DNA of 64,000 nucleotides from an uncultured bacterium (GCA_937139365.1 CAKZPT010000108.1:47199-111198); one strand, 5' to 3'; numbered from the stretch's first letter, positions 42,400 to 52,274 are shown. The notes: generated by a model from the letters alone, not told the origin. Numbers and translations: made by a program.

Positions 42400-44423
42400 T
42401 GGGCGGACCCGTGGGCACGGGGCTTCCATTCGGCGGCGATCCGGATGTCGGCCTCGACGTTGGTCGCCAGCGCGGGGATGTCGACCACGCCAACGCGGTT
42501 GTAGAGCAGGGGCTGGCGGTACTGACGTACCTAGGCGGCCGCGTAGCCGCGCCAGTGTTGCAGCGCATGTTCCAGATGCCGGACCGCCGCGGTTTGCCGC
42601 CGTGGATCCGCGGTGGCATCCAACATTGTCAGCTCGCACGCCCCGTCGATCTTGGCCGCGTAGCGCCGAGGCGGGCCATCGCCTCGAGGTCGCCAAGAGT
42701 GAGGCGCAGTTCCTTGTTTGAGCCCTGCCGGGGCCGCAACTCGGCAACGACGCGCAACGCCGTTTCGGCATGTCCGCGGAGGCGGGCCGCCACCGCCGGC
42801 GACTCGATGCCGTCCATCGGACGCCCTCCCAGTTGGCGGTCTCGCCATTCGCCAATGGTGAGAACGCCACCGCCGGGCATGCCTCGGCCCTCCATGAAGT
42901 GGCGGACGGTGTAACAACCTCGGTAGCGCGGATGGCTCAGACACGCCTCCGGAAACCACTTCAGGTCGATGTCGCCCCAGAAGAAACGGGCGGGATCACC
43001 CGTGAGGCGGCGGACCAGCCTTCCAACAGCCGTTCGGGCGACACCTCGGGGAAGCGGACGGCAAGCGTCCGCACGAAGAGATCATCCGGCAGCGTTGGAT
43101 CGTAGCTGAGGCGGCCCCAGAGCATGAAGCTGAACCACTGTTTCTGCATCACGAGCTGCCGCGGCGTCTCTGGCTCCAGGTCCATCGCTTCGCGGCCCCA
43201 ACAATAGCCGTCCGGGCCCATGTAGAAGCCGGCCACCTTGTCCGGCCCTAGCATGGCAGTGATGAAACCGCGCGCGAACGCCGGGTCGCCCCAGCGAAAA
43301 CTGTATATGTCGTCGTTGCGAACCGTGAGCCAAGGGGCCGGGATACTCCTTCCTCTGCGGCACGATCGGTTCGAGGTTGGACATGTGCAACCGGTGGATC
43401 AGCCGGAACGGCCGGCCCGGCATGTCTCGGAGCGCGTCGCGGACGCCCTCGCCGTAGGCCTGCCGGAGCGATTTCTCCCGGCTCAGCGAACCCATCTGTC
43501 GCTCCATGGTTTTCGCCCGCCGTGATGCCGACGCCGGCGAGGAGCGGATATGTCCGCACCAGCTCGCGCGCGCCGGCGCGGAAATGGCGGAGCATGGGGC
43601 CGTCCGGCCTCGACCGGGCGATCCCGTGCCGCCCCTCCTCGATGTGCACGAAGGCGTTCCAGGCGAACCAGTACACGTCCATCGTGCGGTCTCGGGCCAT
43701 GTGCAGAGCGTCGTTCCAGAATGCGATCTTCTCGGCGATGGTCATTCGTTTGACCGCCTAGCCGCCGTCGAGGAACTCGGGCCGGAACATGCCAACACCG
43801 GTGCGCGGGAAATCCGGCCCGAACAACTCCCGGCGCCCGCGGAGCACGTCGTCCAGCGCGACATCCGGAAACTTCGGCACTCGGACGATGCTGGGGAAGG
43901 GATGGAGATTCCACAACGTCAGCACGTTGAACCGGTGCCGCGCCATCTCGTCGAGGAACTCGCGCCAGAACTCCGCGCTCCACGCCTCCGGGATGTTGGC
44001 CTGGGCGGCGTCGCTGTTGTCCGAGTAGCTCGGCGTGCGGAGGTCGAGCGGGATGTTGAACTTGAGCCCGCGACGGGCGATGAAGGGGCGCCGCTCGCCG
44101 GGCTTCAACCCGTCGAACGAACCAAGCCGGATCGCTTCGGCAATGTCGAGGCCGCCATACATCGCCCCCGCCGCGTCGGCGCCGATAACGTGCCAAGCCT
44201 GGCCGCGCCGCTCGATCCGGTAGCTTTGCTCCGGCCCGCCCGGCACAATCTCGATGGTCACGTCGGGCGAAATGCCGCGGCCGGCAGCGGCGCGGGCGAC
44301 CTCGGCGGCGGCGAACCGCACCGGCCCGCATGGATGGTCGCCTGTGTTCACAACCGCGACGGAGGGGGTTCGGAACGCGACGGCGGCCGCATAACAGGCA
44401 GCCATGATGAGGCGACCATGCAT
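42400..44423 (-). pseudogene. Large glucuronidase-like carbohydrate enzyme, heavily degraded
   Basis: Starting near ATG 44423, an N-terminal signal and glycosidase N-domain (VNTGDHPCGPVRFAAAEVARA, GDFDGL-like then RRGLKFNIPLDLRTPSY, HRFNVLTLWNLHPFPS) lead into a barrel-like body. TAG at 43758 (after FLDGG), TAG at 42531 (after YAAA) and at least five frame changes break it. The frames can nonetheless be followed in order: MTIAEKIAFWNDALHMARDR, AYGEGVRDALRDMPGRPFRL, GPDKVAGFYMGPDGYCWG, VSPERLLEGWSAASR, LTIGEWRDRQLGG, then VGVVDIPALATNVEADIRI. It resembles alpha-glucuronidase-type GH67-like hydrolases of PVC bacteria. It is a true pseudogene. The 3' limit is approximate. Confidence 0.8.
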
Positions 44424-44629
44424 GCTCTGTTCTAGTCGGGACTGGCCGGCCGGCAACCCGCCGGCGCCCCGACCGGCTCGAGCCAAGGGGAACAGCCCCA
44501 GCGCAATTTCTCAAGATCTCCCTTGTTTGGGCTCGGCCTGTCCGGTCGGGATCATGGTATGCGCGGCCGGGAGACGCCTTTGACCTTTCACGTTCTGCGC
44601 CGCAACAACGATGCCGCCACTGTTGCACC

Positions 44630-44696
44630 GGGCTTGCCGCCCCACGGTTCGTGGCACAAGCTGACTCCATGTGCAAGCCCCTGGGCTGAACCGTGG
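44630..44696. other. Interleaved inverted repeats with pseudoknot order
   Basis: In the 470-bp gene-free stretch 44424-44894. GGGCTTGC (44630-44637) pairs with GCAAGCCC (44673-44680), and CCACGGTTC (44642-44650) pairs with GAACCGTGG (44688-44696). The arms alternate 1-2-1'-2', so both stems (8 and 9 bp, both perfect) can form together only as a pseudoknot. No known RNA family was recognised; direction of transcription is unknown. Nothing else is seen in this stretch. Confidence 0.45.
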
Positions 44697-44894
44697 TCAT
44701 CGCGCACGAGGTTCGATGGGTTGGAAACTCATCCGAGGGGGCCAGGTCAGGATATCCCGGCATATCGGGCCCGGCTTTCCTAACCCCGTCTAGGCCTCTC
44801 ATCGCGACCGCCTTTCCAGGACAATCCGAATCCCAGCGTCTTGGCCATAGCGTTGCTTGGCAAGAACTATATCGGCGCGCCTTCCATCCCATGG

Positions 44895-45899
44895 TCAGGG
44901 TTTGCTCGCCGGTTGCCGCGCAGAGGACCCCGCGGCGCGGACCGCGCGGAGGTACTCGAGAATGCCCATCGCAATACGCTGGGCCAGCGCATCGCGGTAC
45001 TCCGCCAGCGCCAGCCGCCGCGCCGTGGGCGCATGGGAGAGGAAGCCGCACTCGACGAGCACCGCCGGACAGGTCGCATCGCGCAGCACGGCGAAGCGGG
45101 CGCGCCGAACTCCGCGGTCGTGATCGCCCCCGAGCCACTGGCGCAGCGATCGTTGAATCTGGTAGGCGAGCATCGTGTTGGCCTCGTCGTAGCGGTGGCC
45201 GGCCAGTCGCTCGGCGCGGCGCGCGGCGGATTCGCCGCCGGCGGTGGACGGATAGCCGCGGGGCGGCAGCGCGAACGTCTCGACGCCGTACATCGCGGGT
45301 GACGAGGCGGAGTTGAAGTGGAGGCTGACGAACGCGTGCGCGCCGACGCGGCGGATCATCGCCGGGCGCGCCTCGAGATCCAACGTCCGGTCGGAATCCC
45401 GCGTCAGCGCCGTCCGCACGCCGGCGTTGGCCAGATGGGCCCGCACGCGGCGGGCCAGATCGAGGGTCAGATGTTTTTCGACCAACCCCTCCCGACCGAT
45501 GGCTCCCGGGTCCCCGCCGCCATGGCCGGGGTCGAGCAGCACGACCGACGCCGACAGCCCGGCCAAGTGGCGGGCGGGGGAGAGGACGGGCTCCAGGTTT
45601 TTGAGACGATCCACGTGGTTGATCGCCCACCGACCCCCGATGGATCGGACGGTGTCGTTGAGCCATATCAGCGTGCCGTTGAGCCGCATCTGGCGGGTCT
45701 CGGGAAGGAACACCAGGCTGGTCCAGCGGTTGCGCAGCTCGACTCGCGCCTGTGATTCGGCCGCCACCGCCATGCCCCATCGGGGCGCGAGGGAGGCGAG
45801 GGTTGTGTAGGTTTCGCCCGCGCCGGCGGGGCCGTACCAGCCCAGCAAGGCTGCGGCCCACCCTGCCCGCGCGCAACCGCTCGCCCGACGGGGCCGCAT
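44895..45899 (-). CDS. N-acetylmuramoyl-L-alanine amidase (Amidase_3)
   Basis: A 334-residue zinc amidase. An N-terminal signal (about residues 1-28) and an AMIN-like domain (residues 30-110, with LRNRWTSLVFLPETRQMRLNG) precede the catalytic domain: VVLLDPGHGGGDPGAIG, SLHFNSA, then VLVECGFLSH, supplying His, Glu, His and the catalytic Glu. It cleaves the sugar-peptide bond of murein in the periplasm during division or turnover. The start ATG 45899 overlaps the comM stop by one base (TGATG). Confidence 0.9.
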   Translation of the reverse strand: MRPRRASGCARAGWAAALLGWYGPAGAGETYTTLASLAPRWGMAVAAESQARVELRNRWTSLVFLPETRQMRLNGTLIWLNDTVRSIGGRWAINHVDRLKNLEPVLSPARHLAGLSASVVLLDPGHGGGDPGAIGREGLVEKHLTLDLARRVRAHLANAGVRTALTRDSDRTLDLEARPAMIRRVGAHAFVSLHFNSASSPAMYGVETFALPPRGYPSTAGGESAARRAERLAGHRYDEANTMLAYQIQRSLRQWLGGDHDRGVRRARFAVLRDATCPAVLVECGFLSHAPTARRLALAEYRDALAQRIAMGILEYLRAVRAAGSSARQPASKP

Positions 45900-47431
45900 C
45901 ACGTCCACACCTGCCGGTCAAGGTACCGGTATTGGATCGCCTCGGACACGTGCCGCGCCGCGACGCCGGCCGAGCCCTCGAGGTCGGCGATCGTCCGCGC
46001 CACCTTCAGGATGCGGTCGTAAGATCGGGCGCTGAGGTGGAGCTCGGAGACCGCCATGCGCAGCACCTCCTGGCCATCGGCATCCGGCCGCGCGAACCGC
46101 TGGACGTCCCGGGCGCGCATCGCGGCGTTGCAATGGACGCCGGGGCTATCGCTAAAGCGTTCCTGCTGAAGGCGGCGGGCGGCGACGACGCGCTCGCGGA
46201 TGGCCGCGGAGGGTTCGCCGCGCTCGAGGCCGGCCAGTTCGTTGTAGCGGACGGCGGGGACCTCGACGTGCAGGTCGATGCGGTCGAGCAGTGGACCGGA
46301 AATGCGGTTTCGGTAGCGCTGGATCTGCAGCGGCGAGCAGCGGCATTCGCGGCGCGGATCGCCGTAGTAGCCGCAGGGGCAGGGATTCATCGCCGCCACG
46401 AGCATCACCCGGCAGGGGAACGTCACGCTGGCGGCGGCGCGGGCGATCGTGACGAAGCCATCCTCGAGCGGCTGGCGCAGGACCTCGAGCACGTTGCGAT
46501 GAAACTCGGGCAGCTCGTCGAGGAACAGCACGCCGTGGTGGGCGAGGCTGACCTCGCCGGGCATCGGATGGGTCCCGCCGCCCAGCAAGCCGGCGTCGGA
46601 GATCGTGTGGTGCGGTGCGCGAAAGGGCCGGAGCGTCACCAGCGGCTGGTGCGAGGCCAGCGTGCCGGCGATGCTGTGGATCTTCGTGACTTCCAGCGCC
46701 TCCTCCAGGGTCATCGGCGGCAGGATCGAGGGCACGCGGCGGGCGAGCATCGTCTTGCCGGTGCCCGGCGGCCCGATCGCCAGCAGGTTGTGTCCGCCGG
46801 CGACCGCCACCTCGAACGCCCGCTTGGCGAATTCCTGCCCGCGGACGTCGGCGAAGTCCTCGGGGATCTGCCAACCGTCGGAAAACCGCTGGGCGGGGTC
46901 GAGGCGCAGCGGCGGGATGTCGAGTGCGCCGGCGACAAACTCCGCCGCATCGCGCAGGGTGTCCACGGGATAAACGTCGATGCCCTCGACGACGGCGGCC
47001 TCCTCGGCGTTTTCCGGCGGGACCAGCAACGTCCGCCAGCCGGCCGCACGCGCGCCAAGGGCGATCGGCAAGACGCCGCGGACCCGCCGGACCTCGCCGC
47101 TGAGCGCCAGCTCGCCGACGGCCGCGACCCCCGCGCGGCCCTCGACAATCGCCCCGCACGCCAGCAGGGCCCCCAACGCGATGGGCAGGTCGTAGATCGG
47201 CCCCTCCTTCCGCAGGTCGGCCGGCGCCAGGTTCACCGTCGTGCGCCCTCGGGGCGGGGCATAGCCGGAGTTGATCATCGCCGTCCAGACACGGTCGATG
47301 CTCTCCTTGACCGCGGTGTCGGGCAGGCCCACCACAACGGCCTTCGGATCGCCGCCGCCGGCGTTGACCTCGATCTCCACCGGCACCGCGTCCACCCCGA
47401 CCACCGCCGCGGATCGAACCTTCGCGAGCAT
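45899..47431 (-). CDS. comM: ComM/YifB Mg-chelatase-like ATPase
   Basis: A 510-residue ComM. An N-terminal Lon-protease-like domain (residues 1-170, [33 protein letters not shown]) is followed by an AAA+ core. Walker A GPPGTGKT is at 220-227; also [35 protein letters not shown] and the C-terminal helical domain ending [18 protein letters not shown]. ComM is a branch-migration helicase that helps integrate DNA in natural transformation. The start [10 protein letters not shown] is the family start; the frame is open 40 codons upstream. Coupled to the amidase downstream. Confidence 0.94.
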   Translation of the reverse strand: MLAKVRSAAVVGVDAVPVEIEVNAGGGDPKAVVVGLPDTAVKESIDRVWTAMINSGYAPPRGRTTVNLAPADLRKEGPIYDLPIALGALLACGAIVEGRAGVAAVGELALSGEVRRVRGVLPIALGARAAGWRTLLVPPENAEEAAVVEGIDVYPVDTLRDAAEFVAGALDIPPLRLDPAQRFSDGWQIPEDFADVRGQEFAKRAFEVAVAGGHNLLAIGPPGTGKTMLARRVPSILPPMTLEEALEVTKIHSIAGTLASHQPLVTLRPFRAPHHTISDAGLLGGGTHPMPGEVSLAHHGVLFLDELPEFHRNVLEVLRQPLEDGFVTIARAAASVTFPCRVMLVAAMNPCPCGYYGDPRRECRCSPLQIQRYRNRISGPLLDRIDLHVEVPAVRYNELAGLERGEPSAAIRERVVAARRLQQERFSDSPGVHCNAAMRARDVQRFARPDADGQEVLRMAVSELHLSARSYDRILKVARTIADLEGSAGVAARHVSEAIQYRYLDRQVWT

Positions 47432-47581
47432 GCGCCGCTCTCCGCCCGCGCGGGCGGAGCGGGCCGCGCGCAGGGCGGCTCTACACAACCGAACGATCCC
47501 TCCACTGTCAAACGCCGGCTTGAGCGCCCGGCGGGAACCGGCTACGTTCACCCCCCGCCGGTCCGTCCGTCGGAGGTTTGA

Positions 47582-48288
47582 ATGCGTGTTCCTGCCATCA
47601 TCGTGGGTGCGGCCCTGGCAGCCGCCGGCTGCGGTCGACGCGATCCGCCACCTCCCTCCCCCGCCCCGCCCAACGCGCCGGCGACAACGACGGCCGCATC
47701 CGCCGCCTCGGCCGCCGGCATCTACCCCCCCTCGGCGCCTCGGGCCGAGCGCACGCCCCTTCCGCCGGGCAGCGCGCTGAAGACAATCCCCCAGGAACTG
47801 CTGGATGCGGCGATGGAGGGTCGCGAGGAACTGGTGGATCGCGCGATCCGCGAGGGGCTGGTGGACGTCAAAACGCCGTCGGTCCGGAGGGGCGCACGCT
47901 CCTGATGATGGCGGCCTTCAACGGACATGCCGCGCTCTGCCGCCGCCTCGTCGGCCTCGGCGCCAACCCGCGCCTACGGGACGCCGCCGGCCGCACCGCC
48001 CTGATGTACGCGGCCACCGGCCCCCATGCGGACACCGTTCGCATCCTGCTGGACGCCGGTTCGGACATCGACGCCGCGGACGGCGGGGAGCGCTGGACCG
48101 CCCTGATGTTCGCGGCGGCGGAGGGGCAGACGGAGGCCGTCCGACTGCTGCTCGAGCGCGGGGCCAATTCCGAGCTGCGCGACGCCGATGCGGACCGCGC
48201 CGAGGAATTCGCAGCCCGCAACGGTCACCTCGAAACCGCCCGCCTGCTGCGCGAGGCCTCCGCCCGCCGCACCGCCGGCGACCGATGA
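47582..48288 (+). pseudogene. Ankyrin-repeat lipoprotein, frameshifted
   Basis: ATG 47582 gives a lipoprotein signal ending in the lipobox AAAGC, a Pro/Ala linker and [22 protein letters not shown], the first ankyrin helix pair. After VDVK the frame ends at 47903, while the neighbouring frame carries [47 protein letters not shown] and WTALMFAAAEGQTEAVRLLLERG. The break lies at an A4 run near 47871-47874; five A would restore the frame. Complete, it would be a periplasmic ankyrin protein of about 235 residues. Confidence 0.75.
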
Positions 48289-48301
48289 AACGGATCCGCC
48301 G

Positions 48302-49552
48302 ATGCACCTCCGTTCCGCCTCCAGCCGCGCGCCGCGCCTGTCCGCCGGGATCGTCGAGTTGATGAACGATCTCGGCGCTGCGCTGGCCCGCGGCGGCGAC
48401 GACGTCTGCATGCTCGGCGGCGGCAACCCCTCGCGCATCCCGGCGATGGAGGCCGTCTGGCGACGCTGCCTCGACGAGTTGCTGCGCGACGGCGACCGCT
48501 TCGAGCGCGCCGTGGGCCACTACGATCCGCCGCAGGGCCCGGAGGAGTTCCGCGAGCTGATGGCCGCCGCGCTCCGCAAGCGGTGCGGCTGGCCGCTGAC
48601 GGCCCGCAACATCGCGGTGACGCAGGGCAGCCAGAGCGCCTTCTTCTTCCTGGTCCACCTCTTCGCGGGCCAAAGTGGCCGCGTCCTGCTGCCCATGGCA
48701 CCGGAGTACATCGGCTACGCCGACCTCGGCCTGGGGGGCGCCTCCTTCGTCTGCGGGCGGCCGTATGCCGTCCCGACGGGGCCGCGCTCGTTCCGATACC
48801 GCATCGAGTGCGAGGCCTTGCCGTGGAGCGACGACGTCGCCGCCGTTCTGCTGTCGCGGCCGACGAACCCCACCGGCAACGTCGTGGACGACGGGGAACT
48901 GCGCCGCCTGGCCACCCTCGCGGCGGAGCGGAGCGCGCCGTTGATCGTGGACGGCGCCTACGGGCCGCCGTTTCCGGACATCGTCTTCCGCGAGGCGCGG
49001 CCCTGGTGGGACGAAAACGTCGTGCTGACGCTGAGCCTGTCGAAGCTCGGTCTGCCGGGTCTGCGCTGCGGCCTCGTCGTGGCCCGCGAGGAGATCGCGG
49101 CAGAAGTGGCGGCATTCAACGCCGTCGCCTCGCTGGCCAGCGGCGGGTTCGGGCCCGCGCTGGTGACGCCGCTGCTGCGCTCGGGGGAGCTCTTCGCGCT
49201 CTGCCGCGACGTCATCCGGCCTTTCTACGAGCGGAAGGCCCGGCTGGCGAGGCAATGCCTCGAGGAGAGCCTGCCGCCGGACATGGACTGGCGTCTGCAC
49301 GAGCACTACGGCGGGTTCTTTCTTTGGCTGTGGTTCCCCGGCTTGCCGATCCCCTCGTGGGAGCTGTACGAACGGCTGAAGGCGCGCGGCGTGCTCGTGG
49401 TCTCCGGCTACCGGTTTTTCCACGGCAACGCGGCCAGCCGTCCCGAGGCCCGGGAGTGCTTGCGCGTGACGTTCGCGCAGTCCGACGACGTCGTGGCCCG
49501 GGGCCTTCGCGTGCTGGGCGACGAGCTCCGACGCGCCGCCATCGGCCGCTGA
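48302..49552 (+). CDS. avtA: Valine--pyruvate aminotransferase family (AvtA-like)
   Basis: A 416-residue fold-type I PLP enzyme that closely follows AvtA: LMNDLGAALARGGDDVCMLGGGNPSRIPAMEAVW, DPPQGPEEFRELMAAALRKRCGW, SRPTNPTGNV and the Schiff-base Lys in LTLSLSKLGLPGLRCG. It transfers the amino group between valine and pyruvate or acts on related amino acids. The start ATG 48302 is 13 bp after the ankyrin gene. The end lies 2 bp from the convergent MBL-nuclease stop. Confidence 0.88.
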   Translation: MHLRSASSRAPRLSAGIVELMNDLGAALARGGDDVCMLGGGNPSRIPAMEAVWRRCLDELLRDGDRFERAVGHYDPPQGPEEFRELMAAALRKRCGWPLTARNIAVTQGSQSAFFFLVHLFAGQSGRVLLPMAPEYIGYADLGLGGASFVCGRPYAVPTGPRSFRYRIECEALPWSDDVAAVLLSRPTNPTGNVVDDGELRRLATLAAERSAPLIVDGAYGPPFPDIVFREARPWWDENVVLTLSLSKLGLPGLRCGLVVAREEIAAEVAAFNAVASLASGGFGPALVTPLLRSGELFALCRDVIRPFYERKARLARQCLEESLPPDMDWRLHEHYGGFFLWLWFPGLPIPSWELYERLKARGVLVVSGYRFFHGNAASRPEARECLRVTFAQSDDVVARGLRVLGDELRRAAIGR

Positions 49553-49554
49553 CC

Positions 49555-50937
49555 CTACAGATCGACGACGTCCCCCGGCGAGGGCAGCAGCGGCCGCGGG
49601 AGCCCGGCGGCCTCGAGCGCCGCCGCGAGGGCCTTTCTGCTTTCGGCCTCGCCGTGGACCAGCGCAACCCGCGCTGGCGAGGCGGCCGCCACATAGGCGA
49701 CCAAGTCCGCCTCGTCGGCGTGCGCGCTGAACGCGTGGAGCGCGTGCACCTCCGCCCGGACCGCAAACTCGTCGCCGAAGATCTTCACCCGCCGCTGCCC
49801 CTCGACGAGCCGCCGTCCCAGGGTTTGCGCGGCCTGAAAACCGACGATCGCCACCGCGTTGCGCGGATCGCCGATCCCGTGCTTGAGGTGGTGCAGGATC
49901 CGGCCGTGCTCGCACATGCCGGACGCGGCGATGACGACGCAGGGCGCGCCGGAGGCCGTGATCCGCTTGGAGTCCTCCACCGTCACGGCGAACCGCACCC
50001 ACGGTGGGAAGACCGACCCCCGCCGGCGGCGAAGGTCGTGGCTCTCCGTGTCGAGCAGGTCGAGGTGCCGTTCAAAAACTTGGGTGATGCCGGCGGCCAT
50101 GGGGCTATCCACGTGGACGCAGACCGGTGCCAACCGACCCTCGTCGACCGCCACGTTGATGTGGTAGAGGATCTCCTGCGTCCGTTCGAGCGCGAATGAC
50201 GGCACGAACAGCTTGCCGCCACGTTCAAGGGTTCGGCGTACGATCCCGACCAGGCGCTCGCGCGCCGTGGCCGCTTCCTCGTGCCGTCGGCCGCCGTAGG
50301 TGCTTTCGATCACCAGCAGGTCCAGCCCCGCCATCGGCTCCGGGTCGCGCAGCAGCGGCAGACCGCGGCGGCCGAGGTCCACCGCAAAGCCGACGCGGCG
50401 GCGGCGGCCGCCCTCCTCTAGATCGAACACCGACAGCTCGGCGCCGAGGATGTGGCCGGCGTCCAGGCCGGTGTGAACGATTCCCGGCGCCGCCTCCACC
50501 GGATGGCCGTACTCGTGGCCGCGAAGGAGCCGCAGCGCCGCCTCGGCGTCGGCCATCGTGTAGAGCGGCTCGACCGGGGGCAGGCCCCGGCGGTTGGTCT
50601 TCTGGTTGAGGTAGGCGGCGTCGGCCTCCTGAATGTGGGCCGCGTCGCGCAGCATGATGCCGCAGAGGTCGGCCGTGGCGCGGTGCGCATGGATCGGACC
50701 GTCATAGCCCCCGCGGGCCAGCGACGGTAGGTTGCCGCAATGGTCGATATGCGCGTGGGATAGCACCACCGCCCGCAACCCACGCGGGTCAACCGCGAAG
50801 GACCGGTTCCGCACGGCCGACTCCTGCCGGCGGCCCTGGTACAGGCCGCAGTCGCGCAGCACCGCCGCCCCCGCCGCCTCGATCCGGCAGCACGAGCCCG
50901 TGACCGTGTCGACCCCGCCGTCGAAGATCAACCGCAT
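49555..50937 (-). CDS. MBL-fold RNA-specificity nuclease (CPSF-like)
   Basis: A 460-residue beta-lactamase-fold protein of the CPSF/Artemis group. V-L-S-H-A-H-I-D-H-C-G lies in the MBL domain (residues 1-180). A beta-CASP insert (residues 210-330) contains FVPSFALERTQEILYHI and GMCEHGRILHHLKHG, and AIVGFQAAQTLGRRLVEG and HAFSAHADEADLV follow. Such proteins cleave RNA as endo- or 5'-exonucleases. The start ATG 50937 is chosen at the first family residues (MRLIFDGGVDTVTGSC). It ends with TAG. Confidence 0.9.
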   Translation of the reverse strand: MRLIFDGGVDTVTGSCCRIEAAGAAVLRDCGLYQGRRQESAVRNRSFAVDPRGLRAVVLSHAHIDHCGNLPSLARGGYDGPIHAHRATADLCGIMLRDAAHIQEADAAYLNQKTNRRGLPPVEPLYTMADAEAALRLLRGHEYGHPVEAAPGIVHTGLDAGHILGAELSVFDLEEGGRRRRVGFAVDLGRRGLPLLRDPEPMAGLDLLVIESTYGGRRHEEAATARERLVGIVRRTLERGGKLFVPSFALERTQEILYHINVAVDEGRLAPVCVHVDSPMAAGITQVFERHLDLLDTESHDLRRRRGSVFPPWVRFAVTVEDSKRITASGAPCVVIAASGMCEHGRILHHLKHGIGDPRNAVAIVGFQAAQTLGRRLVEGQRRVKIFGDEFAVRAEVHALHAFSAHADEADLVAYVAAASPARVALVHGEAESRKALAAALEAAGLPRPLLPSPGDVVDL

Positions 50938-50990
50938 GCTTCGCTCCCGCCCGACGCCGCGCCAGGCTATGATTCGCCGCGGGGCATGGA

Positions 50991-51701
50991 ATGCGGAAGC
51001 CGCGAAAGAGTCAACCGCGCGGCCGGCCCTTTCCCGCCCGGGCGGTCTTCCGCGCGCTGTGGCGTGCTTACGGGCCGCAGGGCTGGTGGCCGGGCCGCAC
51101 ACCGTTTGAGGTGATGGTCGGGGCGATCCTGACTCAGAACGCCGCATGGATCAACGTCGAGCGCGCGATCGCCCGCCTGCGCCGGCGGCGCGCCCTGACG
51201 CCCCGCGCCCTGCACGCCCTGCCGGAGCGCAAGCTGGCCGACCTGATCCGGCCGGCCGGCTATTTCCGGGTCAAAGCCCGGCGCCTTCGCTCGTTGACCG
51301 GCCTACTCGCCGGCGAATTCGGCGGCCGGCTCGACCGCCTCTTCCGGCTGTCCACCGCCCAGCTGCGGGAACGGTTGCTGGCGACCCACGGCATCGGACC
51401 GGAAACCGCCGACAGCATCCTGTTGTATGCGGCAGGCCGGCCGGTGTTCGTGGTCGACGCGTACACCCGGCGCGTCCTCCAGCGGCATGGCTGGGCGCGG
51501 GGGGACGAGTCGTACGACGAGCTCGCGGCCGCGTTCACCCGCCGCTTGCCGCGTGACACCCGCCTGTTCAACGAATATCATGCCTTGTTGGTGGCGCTCG
51601 GTAAACGGTGCTGCCGGCCAAAGCCGAGATGCGAAACATGTCCGCTGCGCCGCTGGCCGCCGCTGCCGGAGCGGATCCAATCCCGCGGCGGGGCGCGCTG
51701 A
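50991..51701 (+). CDS. Endonuclease III-like HhH-GPD DNA glycosylase
   Basis: A 236-residue glycosylase of the HhH-GPD superfamily: FEVMVGAILTQNAAWINVERAI, then LLATHGIGPETADSILLYAAGRPVFVVDAYTRRVL with the catalytic Asp in VVDAYT. GIGPETAD in place of the usual GVGRKTA, and Ile-Leu after it, resemble MagIII/Mig-type glycosylases rather than classical Nth. The cysteine cluster is C-C-x5-C-x2-C; the usual last Cys after CPL is missing (RRWPP), while an extra Cys precedes, so the [4Fe-4S] site may be rearranged. Acts on damaged bases. Confidence 0.85.
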   Translation: MRKPRKSQPRGRPFPARAVFRALWRAYGPQGWWPGRTPFEVMVGAILTQNAAWINVERAIARLRRRRALTPRALHALPERKLADLIRPAGYFRVKARRLRSLTGLLAGEFGGRLDRLFRLSTAQLRERLLATHGIGPETADSILLYAAGRPVFVVDAYTRRVLQRHGWARGDESYDELAAAFTRRLPRDTRLFNEYHALLVALGKRCCRPKPRCETCPLRRWPPLPERIQSRGGAR

Positions 51702-52009
51702 GGAGCCTGGCTGGCCTGGCCATGCTGGCGGCCGGGTGCGCCTCGCAGCGGCGGCCGGACGCCGCCCGTACGGAGCCCGAACCGGCCTGGCGGCCGTGCG
51801 GGGAGGTGCTCCGCGCTCGGCCGGATCGCGGATGGGTGGTGCTGGAATGCCCGGTCGAGCCGACGCCCGACGCGGTCATGGCGTTGTGGCGGGACGGCCG
51901 ACCGGCGGCCCGGGTTCGGGCCACGGCCCGCCGGCGAGCCGGTCATGTGATCGCGGAGATTGTGGACGGCGATCCACGTCCGGGCGACCGGCTAGGGCCG
52001 GTGCCCTGA
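51638..52009 (+). CDS. Small lipoprotein of unknown function
   Basis: A 123-residue protein overlapping the end of the glycosylase gene by 64 bp. The lipobox LAAGC lies near residue 33, preceded by RRGALRSLAGLAM. The rest has AWRPCGEVLRARPDRGWVVLECP, no family recognised. The long N-region before the hydrophobic stretch suggests the true start may be further down, but no ATG lies there. tatA follows 16 bp later. Confidence 0.55.
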   Translation: MSAAPLAAAAGADPIPRRGALRSLAGLAMLAAGCASQRRPDAARTEPEPAWRPCGEVLRARPDRGWVVLECPVEPTPDAVMALWRDGRPAARVRATARRRAGHVIAEIVDGDPRPGDRLGPVP

Positions 52010-52025
52010 CGGGAAGGAGACGCGT

Positions 52026-52250
52026 ATGCAGGCACTGGGGTTCATCAGTCCGACCAATGTCGGCCCGTGGCAGATTCTGCTGATCATCGTGCTGATCGTG
52101 TTCCTGTTCGGCGGCAAGAAGATCCCTGAGATCTCGCGCGCGCTCGGGCGCAGCCTGAGCGAGTTCAGGAAAGGGCGCGAGGAGGGCGAACGCGAGGCGG
52201 CCAAGCCCGCCAAGGAGGGCGACCCGCCGCCGGAGGAAAAGGGATCTTAA
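52026..52250 (+). CDS. tatA: Sec-independent translocase TatA/E-type subunit
   Basis: A 74-residue TatA/E. The membrane helix WQILLIIVLIVFLFGGKKIPEI and the amphipathic RALGRSLSEFRKGREE, with the FGGKK-P motif at the hinge, are diagnostic; a charged Pro/Glu tail follows. It forms the protein-conducting assembly for folded Tat substrates such as the polyferredoxin at 20737 in this window. tatB and tatC are not in view. Confidence 0.93.
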   Translation: MQALGFISPTNVGPWQILLIIVLIVFLFGGKKIPEISRALGRSLSEFRKGREEGEREAAKPAKEGDPPPEEKGS

Positions 52251-52274
52251 GCCGCGGCGGCCCCTTCAGTTGGG

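Noticed and set aside
14170..43760. Amber (TAG) recoding, because three internal TAG codons sit in otherwise readable genes (14170, 42531, 43758)
   Set aside because: All three lie in genes that also carry deletions or frameshifts. TAG is used as a plausible normal stop in the MBL nuclease (49555) and TPR (52275) genes. In GC-rich codons the easiest nonsense change gives TAG, so decay explains them.
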